Shown here: one piece after another, positions 36,413-45,348 of the stretch
Numbering within the stretch: position 1 is the stretch's first letter
How the letters are laid out: each line of letters opens with the position of its first letter
Made by a program: the position numbers and the translations under genes
DNA from: Acidobacteriota bacterium
Lineage (GTDB): Bacteria > Acidobacteriota > Blastocatellia > RBC074
Length of the DNA: 64,000 nucleotides
Reading direction: 5' to 3'
Assembly (NCBI GenBank): GCA_016715865.1
Contig: JADJXM010000005.1
Span: 328,230-392,229 of the forward strand
The notes under the pieces: model-generated
Databases searched by the model: none
What the model was told of the DNA's origin: nothing
Seen by the model: the letters and a program-made list of their open reading frames with translations, nothing else

Positions 36413-36976
36413 ATGCAACCGCCACCTCCCAACGAAATTACTCAGCTCCTTCTGCGCTGGAGCCACGGCGATCAGTCCGCGCTCTCCCAGTTGCTGCCCG
36501 TCGTCTACCAGGAGTTGCATAAACTGGCGCAAAGCTATCTTCGACGCGAGCGTCCCGGGCACACCCTGCAACCGACCGCGCTTATCAATGAAGCCTATCT
36601 GCGACTGATCAAGCAGGATTTTCCTGAATGGCAAAGCCGCCGCCATTTTTTCGGAGTGGCGGCGCAGTTGATGCGTCAGATTCTGGTCGAACATGCACGC
36701 GCTCGCTCCGCAGGCAAACGCGACGGAGGGCAGAAATTTACGCTCGACGAGGCTCTCACCTTTTCCGCCGATAAAGCCTCCGAACTGGTGGCGCTCGACG
36801 ATGCGCTGGTCTCCCTGGCGAAGTTCGACGAGCGTAAAGTCCGGATCATCGAACTCCGTTACTTCGGCGGGTTGAGTCTGGAAGAAACGGCTGAGGTACT
36901 GGGCCTTTCGGTCACCACCATCAGCGATGAACAGAGGCTGGCGCGCGCGTGGCTGCGCCGTGAATTAGAGGCATGA
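36413..36976 (+). CDS. ECF-type RNA polymerase sigma factor
   Basis: 187-residue sigma factor of the 'Sig-70_X6' ECF-like subgroup. Region 2 is LPVVYQELHKLAQSYLRRERP and HTLQPTALINEAYLRLIKQ; region 4 is LAKFDERKVRIIELRYFGGLSLEETAEVLG followed by the HTH LSVTTISDEQRLARAW (landmarks only, residues about 140-180). This subgroup is nearly always encoded next to a serine/threonine kinase rather than an anti-sigma factor, as here: the kinase start codon overlaps the stop (ATGA). Confidence 0.9.
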   Translation: MQPPPPNEITQLLLRWSHGDQSALSQLLPVVYQELHKLAQSYLRRERPGHTLQPTALINEAYLRLIKQDFPEWQSRRHFFGVAAQLMRQILVEHARARSAGKRDGGQKFTLDEALTFSADKASELVALDDALVSLAKFDERKVRIIELRYFGGLSLEETAEVLGLSVTTISDEQRLARAWLRRELEA

Positions 36977-39618
36977 AACCTGAACGCTGGCAGCGCATCG
37001 AAGAACTGTTTCGCACCATAGTGGACCATCCGGCGGATCAGCGCGAAGCCTATTTAACGCGCGTCTGCGGCGGCGACGAGGAACTGCGTCAAGAAGTGCT
37101 CTCATTGCTCGCGCGGGATACCGCTGAAGATTTCCTGTTCGAGCCGATTGCGGATATGGCACTGTCGCTGACCGCAGAGTTGCCTGACGACCTGACAGGC
37201 ACGCGCATCGGCCCTTATCGCCTCACGCGCCTGATCGGGCGTGGAGGTATGGGCGCGGTTTATGAAGCCCTGCGAGATGACGAACAGTTCCAGCAACAGG
37301 TCGCTCTTAAACTGATCAAGGGTGGGATGGACTCGAATTTTGTGCGCGACCGTTTTTTGCGCGAGCGGCAGATTCTGGCTTCGCTCGATCACCCGCATAT
37401 CGCGCACCTGCTGGATGGAGGCACGACGCGAGACGGTCAACCCTATTTCGTCATGGAGTTAGTCGATGGCGAATCGATCACTGAATACTGCCGCCGCCGG
37501 GAATTGTCGCTCAATGACAAGCTGAAGCTCTTTCGCGGGGTATGCGCAGCGGTGCAACACGCGCATCAGAAGCTGGTCGTCCATCGCGACTTGAAACCGA
37601 GCAACATTCTGGTGACGGAAGATGGCACGCCGAAACTTCTCGATTTCGGCATAGCCAAGCTGCTGGCCGCGGATCCGGGCAATGCCGTCACACATACCGA
37701 AACGGCGATGCGGCTGATGACGCCCGATTACGCCAGCCCGGAACAGGTGCGCGGCGGCGTGATCACCACGGCTGCCGACGTTTATGCGCTCGGCGCGGTG
37801 CTTTATGAGTTGCTGACGGGCCGGCGTCCGCATCAGTTCGTCACCTATTCACCTCTCGAGATCGAACGCACAATTTGTGAAACCGAAGCCCAGCGGCCCA
37901 GCGAGGCGGCGCGCCAGCAACCCGACGCGCCGGCCAGACTGGCCCGGCAACTGACGGGAGATCTGGACAATATTGTGCTCATGGCGCTGCGTAAAGAACC
38001 CGAACGGCGCTACCAGTCGGTCGAGCAGTTTTCCGAAGACCTGCGCCGCCATCTGACGGGTCTGCCGGTACTGGCGCGCAAAGACACGTTCAGTTACAGG
38101 GCAGGGAAGTTCGCCCGGCGGCACAAAGCGGGAGTAGCCATACTGGCGCTGCTGGTGATCTTCGCAGTCGCGCTGGCCGCTTTGGCAGTGCGTCTCGCGC
38201 GTGAACGTGACAGGGCCAGTCAATCGGCGGCCACTGCTGAAGCGGTGACGCAATCGCTCGTCTCCGTGTTTGAATTTGCCGACCCTGGCAGTACTCACGG
38301 CGATGCCATCACCGCCAAGGATTTGCTGGATCAGGGGGCTGAAAAAGTAGTCCGCGATCTGAAGGACCAACCCGCCGTACAGGCCCGTCTGATGGACACG
38401 ATTGGCGGCTTGTATCAAAACCTCGGCGCATATGATGAGGGGCAACCGCTGCTCGAAGAGTCTCTGAAGCTCCGACGGCAACATCTGGGCGCAGAACACA
38501 CGGACGTGGCAGCCAGCTTGCATCATCTGGCAGCCATGGCGTATCTGAAAGGCGACTATGCCGGCAGCGAAACCCGGTATCGTGAGGCGCTGGCCTTGCG
38601 CCGCAAACTGCACGGCGAAGAGCACGTCGATGTGGCCGGCAGCATGGATGGATTGGGCGAGCTGTTGATCGAACGCGGAAACCTCGGCGAGGCCGAACCC
38701 TTGCTGCGTGGGGCGTTGTCGCTGCGGCGCAAGCTGCTTGGCGAAGAGCATAAGGATGTGGCCAAAAGCCTCAATAGTATGGGGCGACTGATGAGCGATC
38801 AGGGCAAATTTGCAGAAGCCGCCGCCTTTTACCGGCAAACGCTTGCGCTGCATCGCAAACTTTACGGCGCTGAACACCCACTCGTCGCTAACAGCCTGAA
38901 CAATCTGGCCGCGATGTTGCAGGAACAGGAGCAATTCAATGAGGCTGCGGCGCTCTTTCGTGAATCGCTGGCGCTGCGCCGTAAACTGCTGGGCGAAGAA
39001 CACCCGGACGTCGCAGTGAGCATGTCAAACCTCGCATCGGCGTTACAGGATCTTCGTCAATACGAGGAAGCCGAGCAGCTTTATCGGCAGACGCTGGCGA
39101 TGCGCCGCAGACTGCTCAGCGAAAATCACCCGCGTATCGCCGTGACCATGAACAACCTGGCGACGTTGCTGCGGGACAAAGGCGATTATGCCGAGGCCGG
39201 AGCGCTCTTCCGTCAGACGATCGAGATGCGACGCAAGACGCTGGGCGAGTATCACTTTGAAACAGCCACCGCCGTATACAATCTGGCCGGCGTATTTTAC
39301 GCCCAGGGCCAGTTCAAAGAGGCGGAGCGGATTGGCAGGCAGGCGCTCGACATCTACCTGAAAACCCTCAAGCCGGAGCACTGGCTGGTTTATCGTACGC
39401 GCAGCTATATCGGCGGCTGCCTGATAAAACTGAAACGATTCCGCGAGGCCGAAGAGCAATTGCTGATCGCTTACGACGGACTGAAAACAACTCGCGGCGA
39501 ACAGCACGCGCTGACACGCAGGGCCGTCAGCCGCCTGATTGAAACGTACGACGCATGGGGCAAACCCGACCAGGCTGCATCCTACCGCAAATTACTGCCG
39601 GCCCTGGATAAACGCTGA
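36973..39618 (+). CDS. Membrane serine/threonine kinase with TPR sensor
   Basis: 881-residue Hanks-type kinase. Kinase domain about residues 82-355: glycine loop LIGRGGMGAVYEA, lysine in VALKLIKGG, catalytic HRDLKPSN, DFGIAKLL and SPEQ. A single transmembrane segment (ILALLVIFAVALAALAV, about 384-405) separates it from an external C-terminus of ten or so 42-residue kinesin-light-chain-type TPRs (TPR_10/12; e.g. YRQTLALHRKLYGAEHPLVA). Translation is coupled to the ECF sigma factor by a four-base overlap, so the kinase probably controls that sigma factor by phosphorylation. The signal sensed by the TPRs is unknown. Confidence 0.9.
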   Translation: MKPERWQRIEELFRTIVDHPADQREAYLTRVCGGDEELRQEVLSLLARDTAEDFLFEPIADMALSLTAELPDDLTGTRIGPYRLTRLIGRGGMGAVYEALRDDEQFQQQVALKLIKGGMDSNFVRDRFLRERQILASLDHPHIAHLLDGGTTRDGQPYFVMELVDGESITEYCRRRELSLNDKLKLFRGVCAAVQHAHQKLVVHRDLKPSNILVTEDGTPKLLDFGIAKLLAADPGNAVTHTETAMRLMTPDYASPEQVRGGVITTAADVYALGAVLYELLTGRRPHQFVTYSPLEIERTICETEAQRPSEAARQQPDAPARLARQLTGDLDNIVLMALRKEPERRYQSVEQFSEDLRRHLTGLPVLARKDTFSYRAGKFARRHKAGVAILALLVIFAVALAALAVRLARERDRASQSAATAEAVTQSLVSVFEFADPGSTHGDAITAKDLLDQGAEKVVRDLKDQPAVQARLMDTIGGLYQNLGAYDEGQPLLEESLKLRRQHLGAEHTDVAASLHHLAAMAYLKGDYAGSETRYREALALRRKLHGEEHVDVAGSMDGLGELLIERGNLGEAEPLLRGALSLRRKLLGEEHKDVAKSLNSMGRLMSDQGKFAEAAAFYRQTLALHRKLYGAEHPLVANSLNNLAAMLQEQEQFNEAAALFRESLALRRKLLGEEHPDVAVSMSNLASALQDLRQYEEAEQLYRQTLAMRRRLLSENHPRIAVTMNNLATLLRDKGDYAEAGALFRQTIEMRRKTLGEYHFETATAVYNLAGVFYAQGQFKEAERIGRQALDIYLKTLKPEHWLVYRTRSYIGGCLIKLKRFREAEEQLLIAYDGLKTTRGEQHALTRRAVSRLIETYDAWGKPDQAASYRKLLPALDKR

Positions 39619-40119
39619 CGTCGTTTGCAGGTTCACCGTCTACATTTCCTCAACATCCCATCTTCCATCTTCTGTATTTGCTCAGCCCACTGGAAACCGG
39701 AATCTGGAAACTTCACCTGCCCTGAGCATTTATAACTGATGCTACGCAGAGACAATGATCGGAAATTGCTTGACTTGCCCTGAACCCGCGAAGCGCGGGT
39801 GGGCAGAATCTTGCCCGGGGTTTCGCTCGGCCTGGCGGCCTCACTCCACTCTATTCTTTCGCCTGCCTTGCAGGCTCACAGAAAGAATATGCATGGGCAA
39901 CCTCAAAATTTGTTAAATCGATTTTAAAGGACTCTTCCGCGTAACATCAGTTAATAAAATTTTTTTCTCGCAACCGGCAATTCACCTCAAATTTTTCGCC
40001 TGAGTAAGTGAGCAGCGATGCCGCTGCCGTGAACCAAAGGGCTGGCGCTTCCGGTGATCCTGAAGTTTGCCTGCACCCGTGGTCATTTAGACACTAATCA
40101 ACTTAACCAGGAGAAGATC
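39619..40119. other. 500-base non-coding stretch with structured element
   Basis: No convincing gene. A short hairpin ACCCGCG/CGCGGGT lies at 39784-39800. Outer arms TTGCCC (39811-39816) and GGGCAA (39895-39900) enclose ATTCTTTC (39853-39860) pairing with GAAAGAAT (39881-39888), inside which GCCTGC pairs with GCAGGC (39861-39875). The remainder, 39901-40119, is the leader of the DUF3455 gene, with AT-rich sequence around 39905-39970. Confidence 0.5.
39811..39900. repeat. Nested inverted-repeat element
   Basis: Three concentric pairings (6, 8 and 6 bp) give a folded element of about 90 bases, bracketed by TTGCCC and GGGCAA. It looks like a miniature interspersed repeat or structured RNA rather than a simple terminator. 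No second copy was noticed in the window. Confidence 0.35.
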
Positions 40120-40686
40120 ATGAAAATAACGAATATCAAAAAGTTTAGCTCGGTCATCAGCACCGCACTGCTGAGCGCGGGCTTGTGGCTCGCACTCTCA
40201 ACCGCTCCGGTCGCACAAGCGAACGATGTCAGTCTGACGACGGACCTGCAACCCCCTGTCTGTGACAGCATTCAGGTGCCACCTGGGAATAAAGTAGCCT
40301 TCCATGTGTATGCGCGGGGCGTCCAGGTATACAGATGGAACGGCGTCAGTTGGGATTTTGTCGCGCCAGTGGCGATGTTGTACGCCGCCTCCAAATATTT
40401 TGGGGAGGTCGGCATTCACTACGGCGGTCCGACCTGGGAAAGCAACAGTGGCAGCAAGGTGGTCGCCGCCCGTCTGGCTGGTTGCTCTCCGGATCAGACT
40501 GCAATTCCGTGGTTGCTGCTCCGGTCGGTCTCGAACAATGGCGCCGGCATTTTCAACTTCGTGACCTACATTCAGCGGGTGAACACAACAGGCGGACTGG
40601 CGCCCGCCACCGCTGGTTCGACCATCGGCGAGGTCACTGAGGTGCCTTACACGGCGGAGTATTACTTCTACCGTGCGGATAACTGA
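40120..40686 (+). CDS. DUF3455 exported protein
   Basis: 188-residue secreted protein of the DUF3455 family, function unknown. A signal peptide ends at APVAQA. The family core follows: VPPGNKVAFHVYARGVQVYRW, WDFVAPVAMLY, GEVGIHYGGPTWES and GSKVVAA, then LLLRSVSNNGAG and a C-terminal AEYYFYRA. Two cysteines (PPVCDSI and AGCSPDQ) may pair. The ATG at 40120 has AGGAGA just upstream. It stands alone between the structured region and the methyltransferase gene; a stress-related extracellular role is sometimes suggested for the family but is not established. Confidence 0.85.
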   Translation: MKITNIKKFSSVISTALLSAGLWLALSTAPVAQANDVSLTTDLQPPVCDSIQVPPGNKVAFHVYARGVQVYRWNGVSWDFVAPVAMLYAASKYFGEVGIHYGGPTWESNSGSKVVAARLAGCSPDQTAIPWLLLRSVSNNGAGIFNFVTYIQRVNTTGGLAPATAGSTIGEVTEVPYTAEYYFYRADN

Positions 40687-40737
40687 AATGCTCTTGCTGT
40701 AAAACTTTTGCTTCAGTGCTTATGAAACAAGTTAAAA

Positions 40738-40767
40738 GTGATCGGTTTAATTTCATAAACCGATCAC
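40738..40767. promoter_or_regulatory. 12-bp palindrome upstream of the methyltransferase gene
   Basis: GTGATCGGTTTA (40738-40749) is exactly inverted at 40756-40767 around a 6-base loop, and a partial third copy (AACCGATA) follows. No T-run follows, so an operator or RNA hairpin is likelier than a terminator. The methyltransferase ATG is 29 bases beyond. Confidence 0.45.
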
Positions 40768-40796
40768 ATTTAACCGATATAGAAGGAGAGAGACAA

Positions 40797-41621
40797 ATGA
40801 GTGCAGCTACAACTTTCATTCCTGAACAGGAAAGTTTGAAGGCCAGATTAAAGGCCACCTGGATGTCGGGCGACTATGACAAGATCGCCCGAATCATAGA
40901 GACGGGCGGAGCGGAATTCATCGCGCGCCTTGAGCTCAAACCCGGAATTCGTCTGCTCGACATAGCTTGCGGCACGGGGAATCTGTCGTTTCCGGCGGCG
41001 CGCGCGGGTGCAGTCGTGACAGGAGTGGATATTGCGACGAACCTGCTCGCAACCGCGCGCGCACGGGCGCAAGCCGAAGGGATCAAGATCTGGTTTGACG
41101 AAGGTGACGCCGAAGCCCTGCCATACGCCGATGCGTCTTTTGATGAAATCGTAACGATGTTCGGCGCGATGTTCGCATCGCAACCTCAGCTCGTCGCAGC
41201 GGAAATGGCGCGTGTCTGTCGGCCCGGCGGGCGCGTTGCAATGGCGAACTGGACGCCGGAGGGCTTCATCGGACAGCTTTTCAAAACCATCAGCCGGCAC
41301 GTTATGCCGCCGGCGATGCCCTCGCCGTTGTTGTGGGGCGATGAAGCGACGGTGCGCGAACGCCTGAGCGACGGCTTTACCAACCTGCAACTCATGAGGC
41401 GCGAGCTCACCATGGCCTTTCCGATGACGCCGCCGGCCGCGGTCGAGTTTTTCCGTGCATGGTACGGCCCTACGCAGCGTGCTTTTGCAACGCTGGACGA
41501 AGCGGGTCAGGCCGCATTACGAAGCGACCTCGAGCAGCTTTGGACTGACAATAACCTCGCCACGGACGGTACGACTATCATAACTTCCGAATATTTGGAA
41601 GTTCGTGCGACTCGTACCTGA
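40797..41621 (+). CDS. Class I SAM-dependent methyltransferase
   Basis: 274-residue cytoplasmic methyltransferase of the UbiE/Methyltransf_11 type. Motif I is LLDIACGTGNLS (53-64), the acidic loop VVTGVDIATNLL follows, then GDAEALPYADASFDEIVTMF, and motif post-I VCRPGGRVAMANWTPEG. The substrate is not evident. The ATG at 40797 has AGAAGGAGAG upstream; the longer frame would start within the palindrome. A strong intrinsic terminator follows, so the gene is probably transcribed alone. Confidence 0.85.
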   Translation: MSAATTFIPEQESLKARLKATWMSGDYDKIARIIETGGAEFIARLELKPGIRLLDIACGTGNLSFPAARAGAVVTGVDIATNLLATARARAQAEGIKIWFDEGDAEALPYADASFDEIVTMFGAMFASQPQLVAAEMARVCRPGGRVAMANWTPEGFIGQLFKTISRHVMPPAMPSPLLWGDEATVRERLSDGFTNLQLMRRELTMAFPMTPPAAVEFFRAWYGPTQRAFATLDEAGQAALRSDLEQLWTDNNLATDGTTIITSEYLEVRATRT

Positions 41622-41663
41622 GCGATCGTCGCCATTGGCTGGAACCCCGAATCATTCGACTCT

Positions 41664-41706
41664 CGATGCACGCCGAACATCTGTCTTCGGCGTGCATCGC
41701 GTTTTT
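41664..41706 (+). terminator. Rho-independent terminator after the methyltransferase gene
   Basis: Perfect 14-bp stem CGATGCACGCCGAA (41664-41677) / TTCGGCGTGCATCG (41686-41699) with an 8-base loop, followed by CG and TTTTT. This is the clearest terminator in the window. Confidence 0.85.
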
Positions 41707-41902
41707 CATCCATACCAGGCTTCATTCATAGAAATCAGCTGGACGGATAGGTGACGCGCGATTACACTGGCATCCAAGGTCAGGGTGTCAGGACAGCAAT
41801 TATTGTGGAATCATCTGGAAACTCGAAACTTCTCCAGAGGCTGAGCGGTAACTTTAATTCACATCACATTGCGGACCCGTTATTCGGAAAGGATCACACC
41901 GT

Positions 41903-43237
41903 ATGTCTAAACTCAAAGACTCGCGTCGAGATTTTATCAAACGAGCATCCGCGGGCGCGGTCGGAAGCACGATCGTTTGGGATGCCGCCAGCTATGCCAG
42001 GGTCTTGGGCGCCAATGATCGCGTCGGCGTCGGCATCGTCGGCTTTTCCGAACGCTCGCAGGAGGCCCTGATCCCGGCACTGAGGGCGAACGCCGCCGCC
42101 CGGAACTTCGAGATCGTCGCCGTCTCCGACATCTGGCGGCTGCATCGTGAAGAGGGCGCTGCCTTCATCAGCAACCTGACCGGCAGGACTGTTGCTCAGG
42201 CGCGCAACAATGATGAGTTATATGAAATGAAGGATGTGCAGGCCGTTGTCATCGGCACCGCCGATCATCAGCATGCGCTGCACGGTATCGAGGCTCTGCG
42301 CGCCGGCCGCGACGCCTACATCGAGAAGCCTCTCGCAAACACCATGGCTGATGCCCGCGCTGTGCTGAAAGTCGCTAAAGAGACCGGTCGTATCGTGCAG
42401 ATCGGCACACAACGGCGCAGCGGCGAAAAAGCGATCAAAGCCAGAGAATTCATTCAATCGGGCGAGTTCGGCGAGCTTACTCAGGTGCAGTTTATGACGA
42501 ACGCGAATCAGCCGATGCGCTGGCGCCGCCCGAAGCTGGTCGCGGCCCTGCGCAGGGAGGAGACCGATTGGAACCGTTTTCTGATGGGTCGCACGAAGGA
42601 TGAATGGGACGCCCACAAGTACATCGAATTCCGTTTGTACTGGCCATATTCTTCAGGGATTCCCTGCCAGTGGATGGTTCATCAACTCGACGCGCTGCAT
42701 TTCGTTACTGGATTCACGCGTCCGCGCAGCGTTGTAGCGCAGGGAGGTATTTACAGTTGGCGCGATGGGCGGAATAATCCAGATACAGTGACTGCGGTCT
42801 TCGATTACGGCCCGCTGGATGATCCTGCGAAAGGGTTCCAGGTCATCTTTCAGAGCCGGATGAACAACGCTGCTGGCGGCAGCGCGGATATCTATCATTC
42901 GATCAATGGCGTCTTCAATGCGACCACTGGCAAAGTGTCTCCCGAAGGCGGGTTGACCGAACGCTACGCCAAGGGAATGAAGCCCACTTCGCTTTCACCC
43001 GGCTCAGTGTTTGATGAGGCAAAATTGAGGGGGAGTGGCGAACTCGACATGCTAACGCATATGCGGAACTGGATGGAATGTATTCGCAGCCGCAAACAGC
43101 CTGTCGCGGATATTCAGGCAGGCTATCAGCATTCGGTCGCGCTCTGCATGACGATTGCGGCGATGCGCAGCGGCAGTCGCGCGACCTTCGACGAAGCGAA
43201 ACAGGAAGTAATATTGGCAAAGGAGAGAATGTTATGA
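41903..43237 (+). CDS. Tat-exported Gfo/Idh/MocA family protein (first of pair)
   Basis: 444-residue oxidoreductase-like protein with a twin-arginine signal (SRRDFIKRASAGAVGS), Rossmann segment VGVGIVGFSERSQEAL, and conserved IEKPLANTMADARAVLK. A C-terminal substrate domain follows, including CQWMVHQLDALHFVTG. GGAAAGGA lies before the ATG. The stop overlaps the start of the next, related gene by four bases (ATGA). The glycine motif is GFSER rather than the usual GxGxxG, so cofactor binding may be altered. Such exported proteins are typical of sugar catabolism in Planctomycetota and Acidobacteriota. Confidence 0.85.
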   Translation: MSKLKDSRRDFIKRASAGAVGSTIVWDAASYARVLGANDRVGVGIVGFSERSQEALIPALRANAAARNFEIVAVSDIWRLHREEGAAFISNLTGRTVAQARNNDELYEMKDVQAVVIGTADHQHALHGIEALRAGRDAYIEKPLANTMADARAVLKVAKETGRIVQIGTQRRSGEKAIKAREFIQSGEFGELTQVQFMTNANQPMRWRRPKLVAALRREETDWNRFLMGRTKDEWDAHKYIEFRLYWPYSSGIPCQWMVHQLDALHFVTGFTRPRSVVAQGGIYSWRDGRNNPDTVTAVFDYGPLDDPAKGFQVIFQSRMNNAAGGSADIYHSINGVFNATTGKVSPEGGLTERYAKGMKPTSLSPGSVFDEAKLRGSGELDMLTHMRNWMECIRSRKQPVADIQAGYQHSVALCMTIAAMRSGSRATFDEAKQEVILAKERML

Positions 43238-44583
43238 AATCAATCAGTCGTCGTCAGTTCGTCAAGCAAAGCGGGTCCGCCGGTTTGATGGCCGGTTCGC
43301 TCATTAATCCCGCATGGTCCGCCTTGGCGCAATCGAGTCCGAATGAGACTGTGAACGTCGCGGTGATGGGAATTCGTTCACGCGGAGGGGCTCTGGCCGA
43401 AGGCTTCGCCAAACTGCCCAATGTCAATGTTGCAACGATCTGCGACATTGACGAAAACCTTCTTCCGAAGGCCGTAGCGGACGTCGAAAAAGTTTGCGGC
43501 AAAACCGCGAAGACCGAAACCGACATCCGCCGCGTATTGGACAACAAGGAGATCGACGCCGTCGTTATCGCCGCGCCCAATCACTGGCATGCGCTGGCGA
43601 CGATCTGGGCGTGTCAGGCAGGCAAGGATGTCTATGTCGAAAAACCCATCTCCTGGAGCATAACCGAAGGCCGCCGGATGATCGAAGCCTCGCGCAAATA
43701 TGACCGCATCGTTCAGGTTGGAACGCAGAATCGCAGCCGCCCTTTGATTCAATCAGCGGTTGATTACCTGCACGCCGGAAAGCTCGGGAAAATATACATG
43801 ATCAGATGTCTTGTTTTGCGGCCTCGCGACAGCATCGGACACAAGCCGAACGGAGTGGTTCCGAAAGGCGTGCATTATGACCTCTGGACAGGCCCCGCCG
43901 CGATGCGGCCGTTCAACGAAAACCGATTCCATTACAACTGGCACTGGTTTTGGGAGACCGGCAACGGCGAGACCGGCAACAACGGCCCGCATTACACCGA
44001 TATTGCCCGCTGGATTTTGAAGAAGTACGAACATCCAGTCCGGGTGCAGAGCATCGGAGCCGTGGATGTTCACGATACGGATCAGGAGACGCCGACCACC
44101 CAGACTTCCACGCTCGAATACAGCGACAAAACCCGTGTGCAGATCGAAGTGCGCAACTGGTACACGAACAGCGAAGACGGCTTGCGCATGGGCCTGCTGG
44201 TTTACGGTTCGGAAGGCTGGATGCGGTTGGGAACGGATGACTGGGCGACATTCTTCGGGCGCAAGGATGAACCCGGCCCGAAGATGAGCGAGCAGGAAGC
44301 GAACGCCAAAGTCGAGGCTTTCAATGCACGCGGCACGGGTGAGTCCCAGCATCTCGCCAACTTCATCGACTGCATACGGTCGCGCAAACGTCAGGAACTG
44401 AAGGCGGAGCTTCTGGAAGGCCACTATTCAACAGCGTTGTGCCACCTCAGTAACGTCGCCTATCGAACCGGGCGGCAGGTGATTTTCGATTCGACCAAAG
44501 AGACTTTCACCGGAGACGCCGAGGCCAATAGCTTTCTGACACGGAAATATCGCCATCCCTTCGTTGTCCCGGATAAGGTATAG
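43234..44583 (+). CDS. Tat-exported Gfo/Idh/MocA family protein (second of pair)
   Basis: 449-residue paralogue of the preceding protein. Tat signal SRRQFVKQSGSAGLMAGS, Rossmann segment VNVAVMGIRSRGGAL, AAPNHWHALATIWACQAGKD and YVEKPISWSITEGRRM, then HWFWETGNGETGNNGPHYTDIARW in the substrate domain (landmark near residues 240-262). The NHWHA and EKP motifs mark the NAD-dependent sugar dehydrogenase/glycosidase-like branch common in Acidobacteriota. The start is fixed by the ATGA overlap; the longer frame lies within the previous gene. The two genes and the following dioxygenase-like gene form one operon. Confidence 0.87.
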   Translation: MKSISRRQFVKQSGSAGLMAGSLINPAWSALAQSSPNETVNVAVMGIRSRGGALAEGFAKLPNVNVATICDIDENLLPKAVADVEKVCGKTAKTETDIRRVLDNKEIDAVVIAAPNHWHALATIWACQAGKDVYVEKPISWSITEGRRMIEASRKYDRIVQVGTQNRSRPLIQSAVDYLHAGKLGKIYMIRCLVLRPRDSIGHKPNGVVPKGVHYDLWTGPAAMRPFNENRFHYNWHWFWETGNGETGNNGPHYTDIARWILKKYEHPVRVQSIGAVDVHDTDQETPTTQTSTLEYSDKTRVQIEVRNWYTNSEDGLRMGLLVYGSEGWMRLGTDDWATFFGRKDEPGPKMSEQEANAKVEAFNARGTGESQHLANFIDCIRSRKRQELKAELLEGHYSTALCHLSNVAYRTGRQVIFDSTKETFTGDAEANSFLTRKYRHPFVVPDKV

Positions 44584-44596
44584 CGTGGAGGGAGTC

Positions 44597-45292
44597 ATGA
44601 CAGACGAAGAGAGAATCATCCAGAACACTGAAGAAGACCAGGCCTGGGCGGATCTGCTTTCACCGCCGCGCCGCCAGTTCATAATCGGCGCCGGGCTGAC
44701 AGCGGCGGGGCTTACCGCCGGAAGCATCGAAGTCGCAAGCCAGGATATCGTCACGCCAGGCAATTCGAGCTTCAAGCCCATTGTGCCGCCGCCGGATGTG
44801 GGCAAAAGTCCATGGGGCTATGAAACATACAAAGAACCAGCCTCACGACCGCTGAGCCTGCGTCCGGGTGAAGAGCGTGACCTGCCAAAACAGCCGCGTC
44901 CTTACACCGATATCAAGAGCTACCACGCGCACTTCTATTTTGACGAAGACACCCACGAAAAAGCTGCGCTGGTGCGAAAGTGGTCGATCGAACGGTTCCC
45001 GGTCGAGTTGGGAAACTGGAATCTGGAACCACGCGGACCGCACGTGACGCCATCGTTCTATTTCGGTTTTACCAACGACTTGCTGCCGATCATAGTCCCG
45101 TGGCTGCAACTCAACAGCCTGGGTCTGACCATCCTCTTGCATCCGAACACGGACAACCCGCGCGCCGATCACTTGTATTACACGCTGTGGGTGAACCGCT
45201 CGCAACCGGTGAATGCCTACAGCATGCCGAAGCAAGCCAGCGTCGAGAAGATTTTCCCGAACATCAAGCCGACGGTGAAACTCGAGACATGA
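44597..45292 (+). CDS. DOPA 4,5-dioxygenase-like protein with Tat signal
   Basis: 231-residue protein. Residues about 35-60 hold a twin-arginine-type segment (PPRRQFIIGAGLTAAGLTAG) although it starts ~35 residues into the protein. The C-terminal ~125 residues are a DOPA-dioxygenase (PF08883) domain: IKSYHAHFYFDEDTHEKA, FPVELGNWNLEPRGPHV, and LTILLHPNTDNPRADH with the metal-ligand histidines. Family members open catecholic rings; export of one is unusual. GGAGGG precedes the ATG, 13 bases after the upstream stop. In context it may act on aromatic groups released by the nearby feruloyl-esterase-like enzyme, which is inference. Confidence 0.75.
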   Translation: MTDEERIIQNTEEDQAWADLLSPPRRQFIIGAGLTAAGLTAGSIEVASQDIVTPGNSSFKPIVPPPDVGKSPWGYETYKEPASRPLSLRPGEERDLPKQPRPYTDIKSYHAHFYFDEDTHEKAALVRKWSIERFPVELGNWNLEPRGPHVTPSFYFGFTNDLLPIIVPWLQLNSLGLTILLHPNTDNPRADHLYYTLWVNRSQPVNAYSMPKQASVEKIFPNIKPTVKLET

Positions 45293-45348
45293 ATCGCGCC
45301 ATGATGGACGAATTCCGTGCACGTCGCGCGCGCCGCCGAACTGGTTGG

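Noticed and set aside
37849..39003. 384-codon minus-strand open frame opposite the kinase TPR region
   Set aside because: Its internal repetition is just the complement of the TPR repeats of the kinase gene.
45293..45348. Terminator between the convergent dioxygenase-like and esterase genes
   Set aside because: The 56-base gap is G+C-rich but has no clean stem followed by a T-run.
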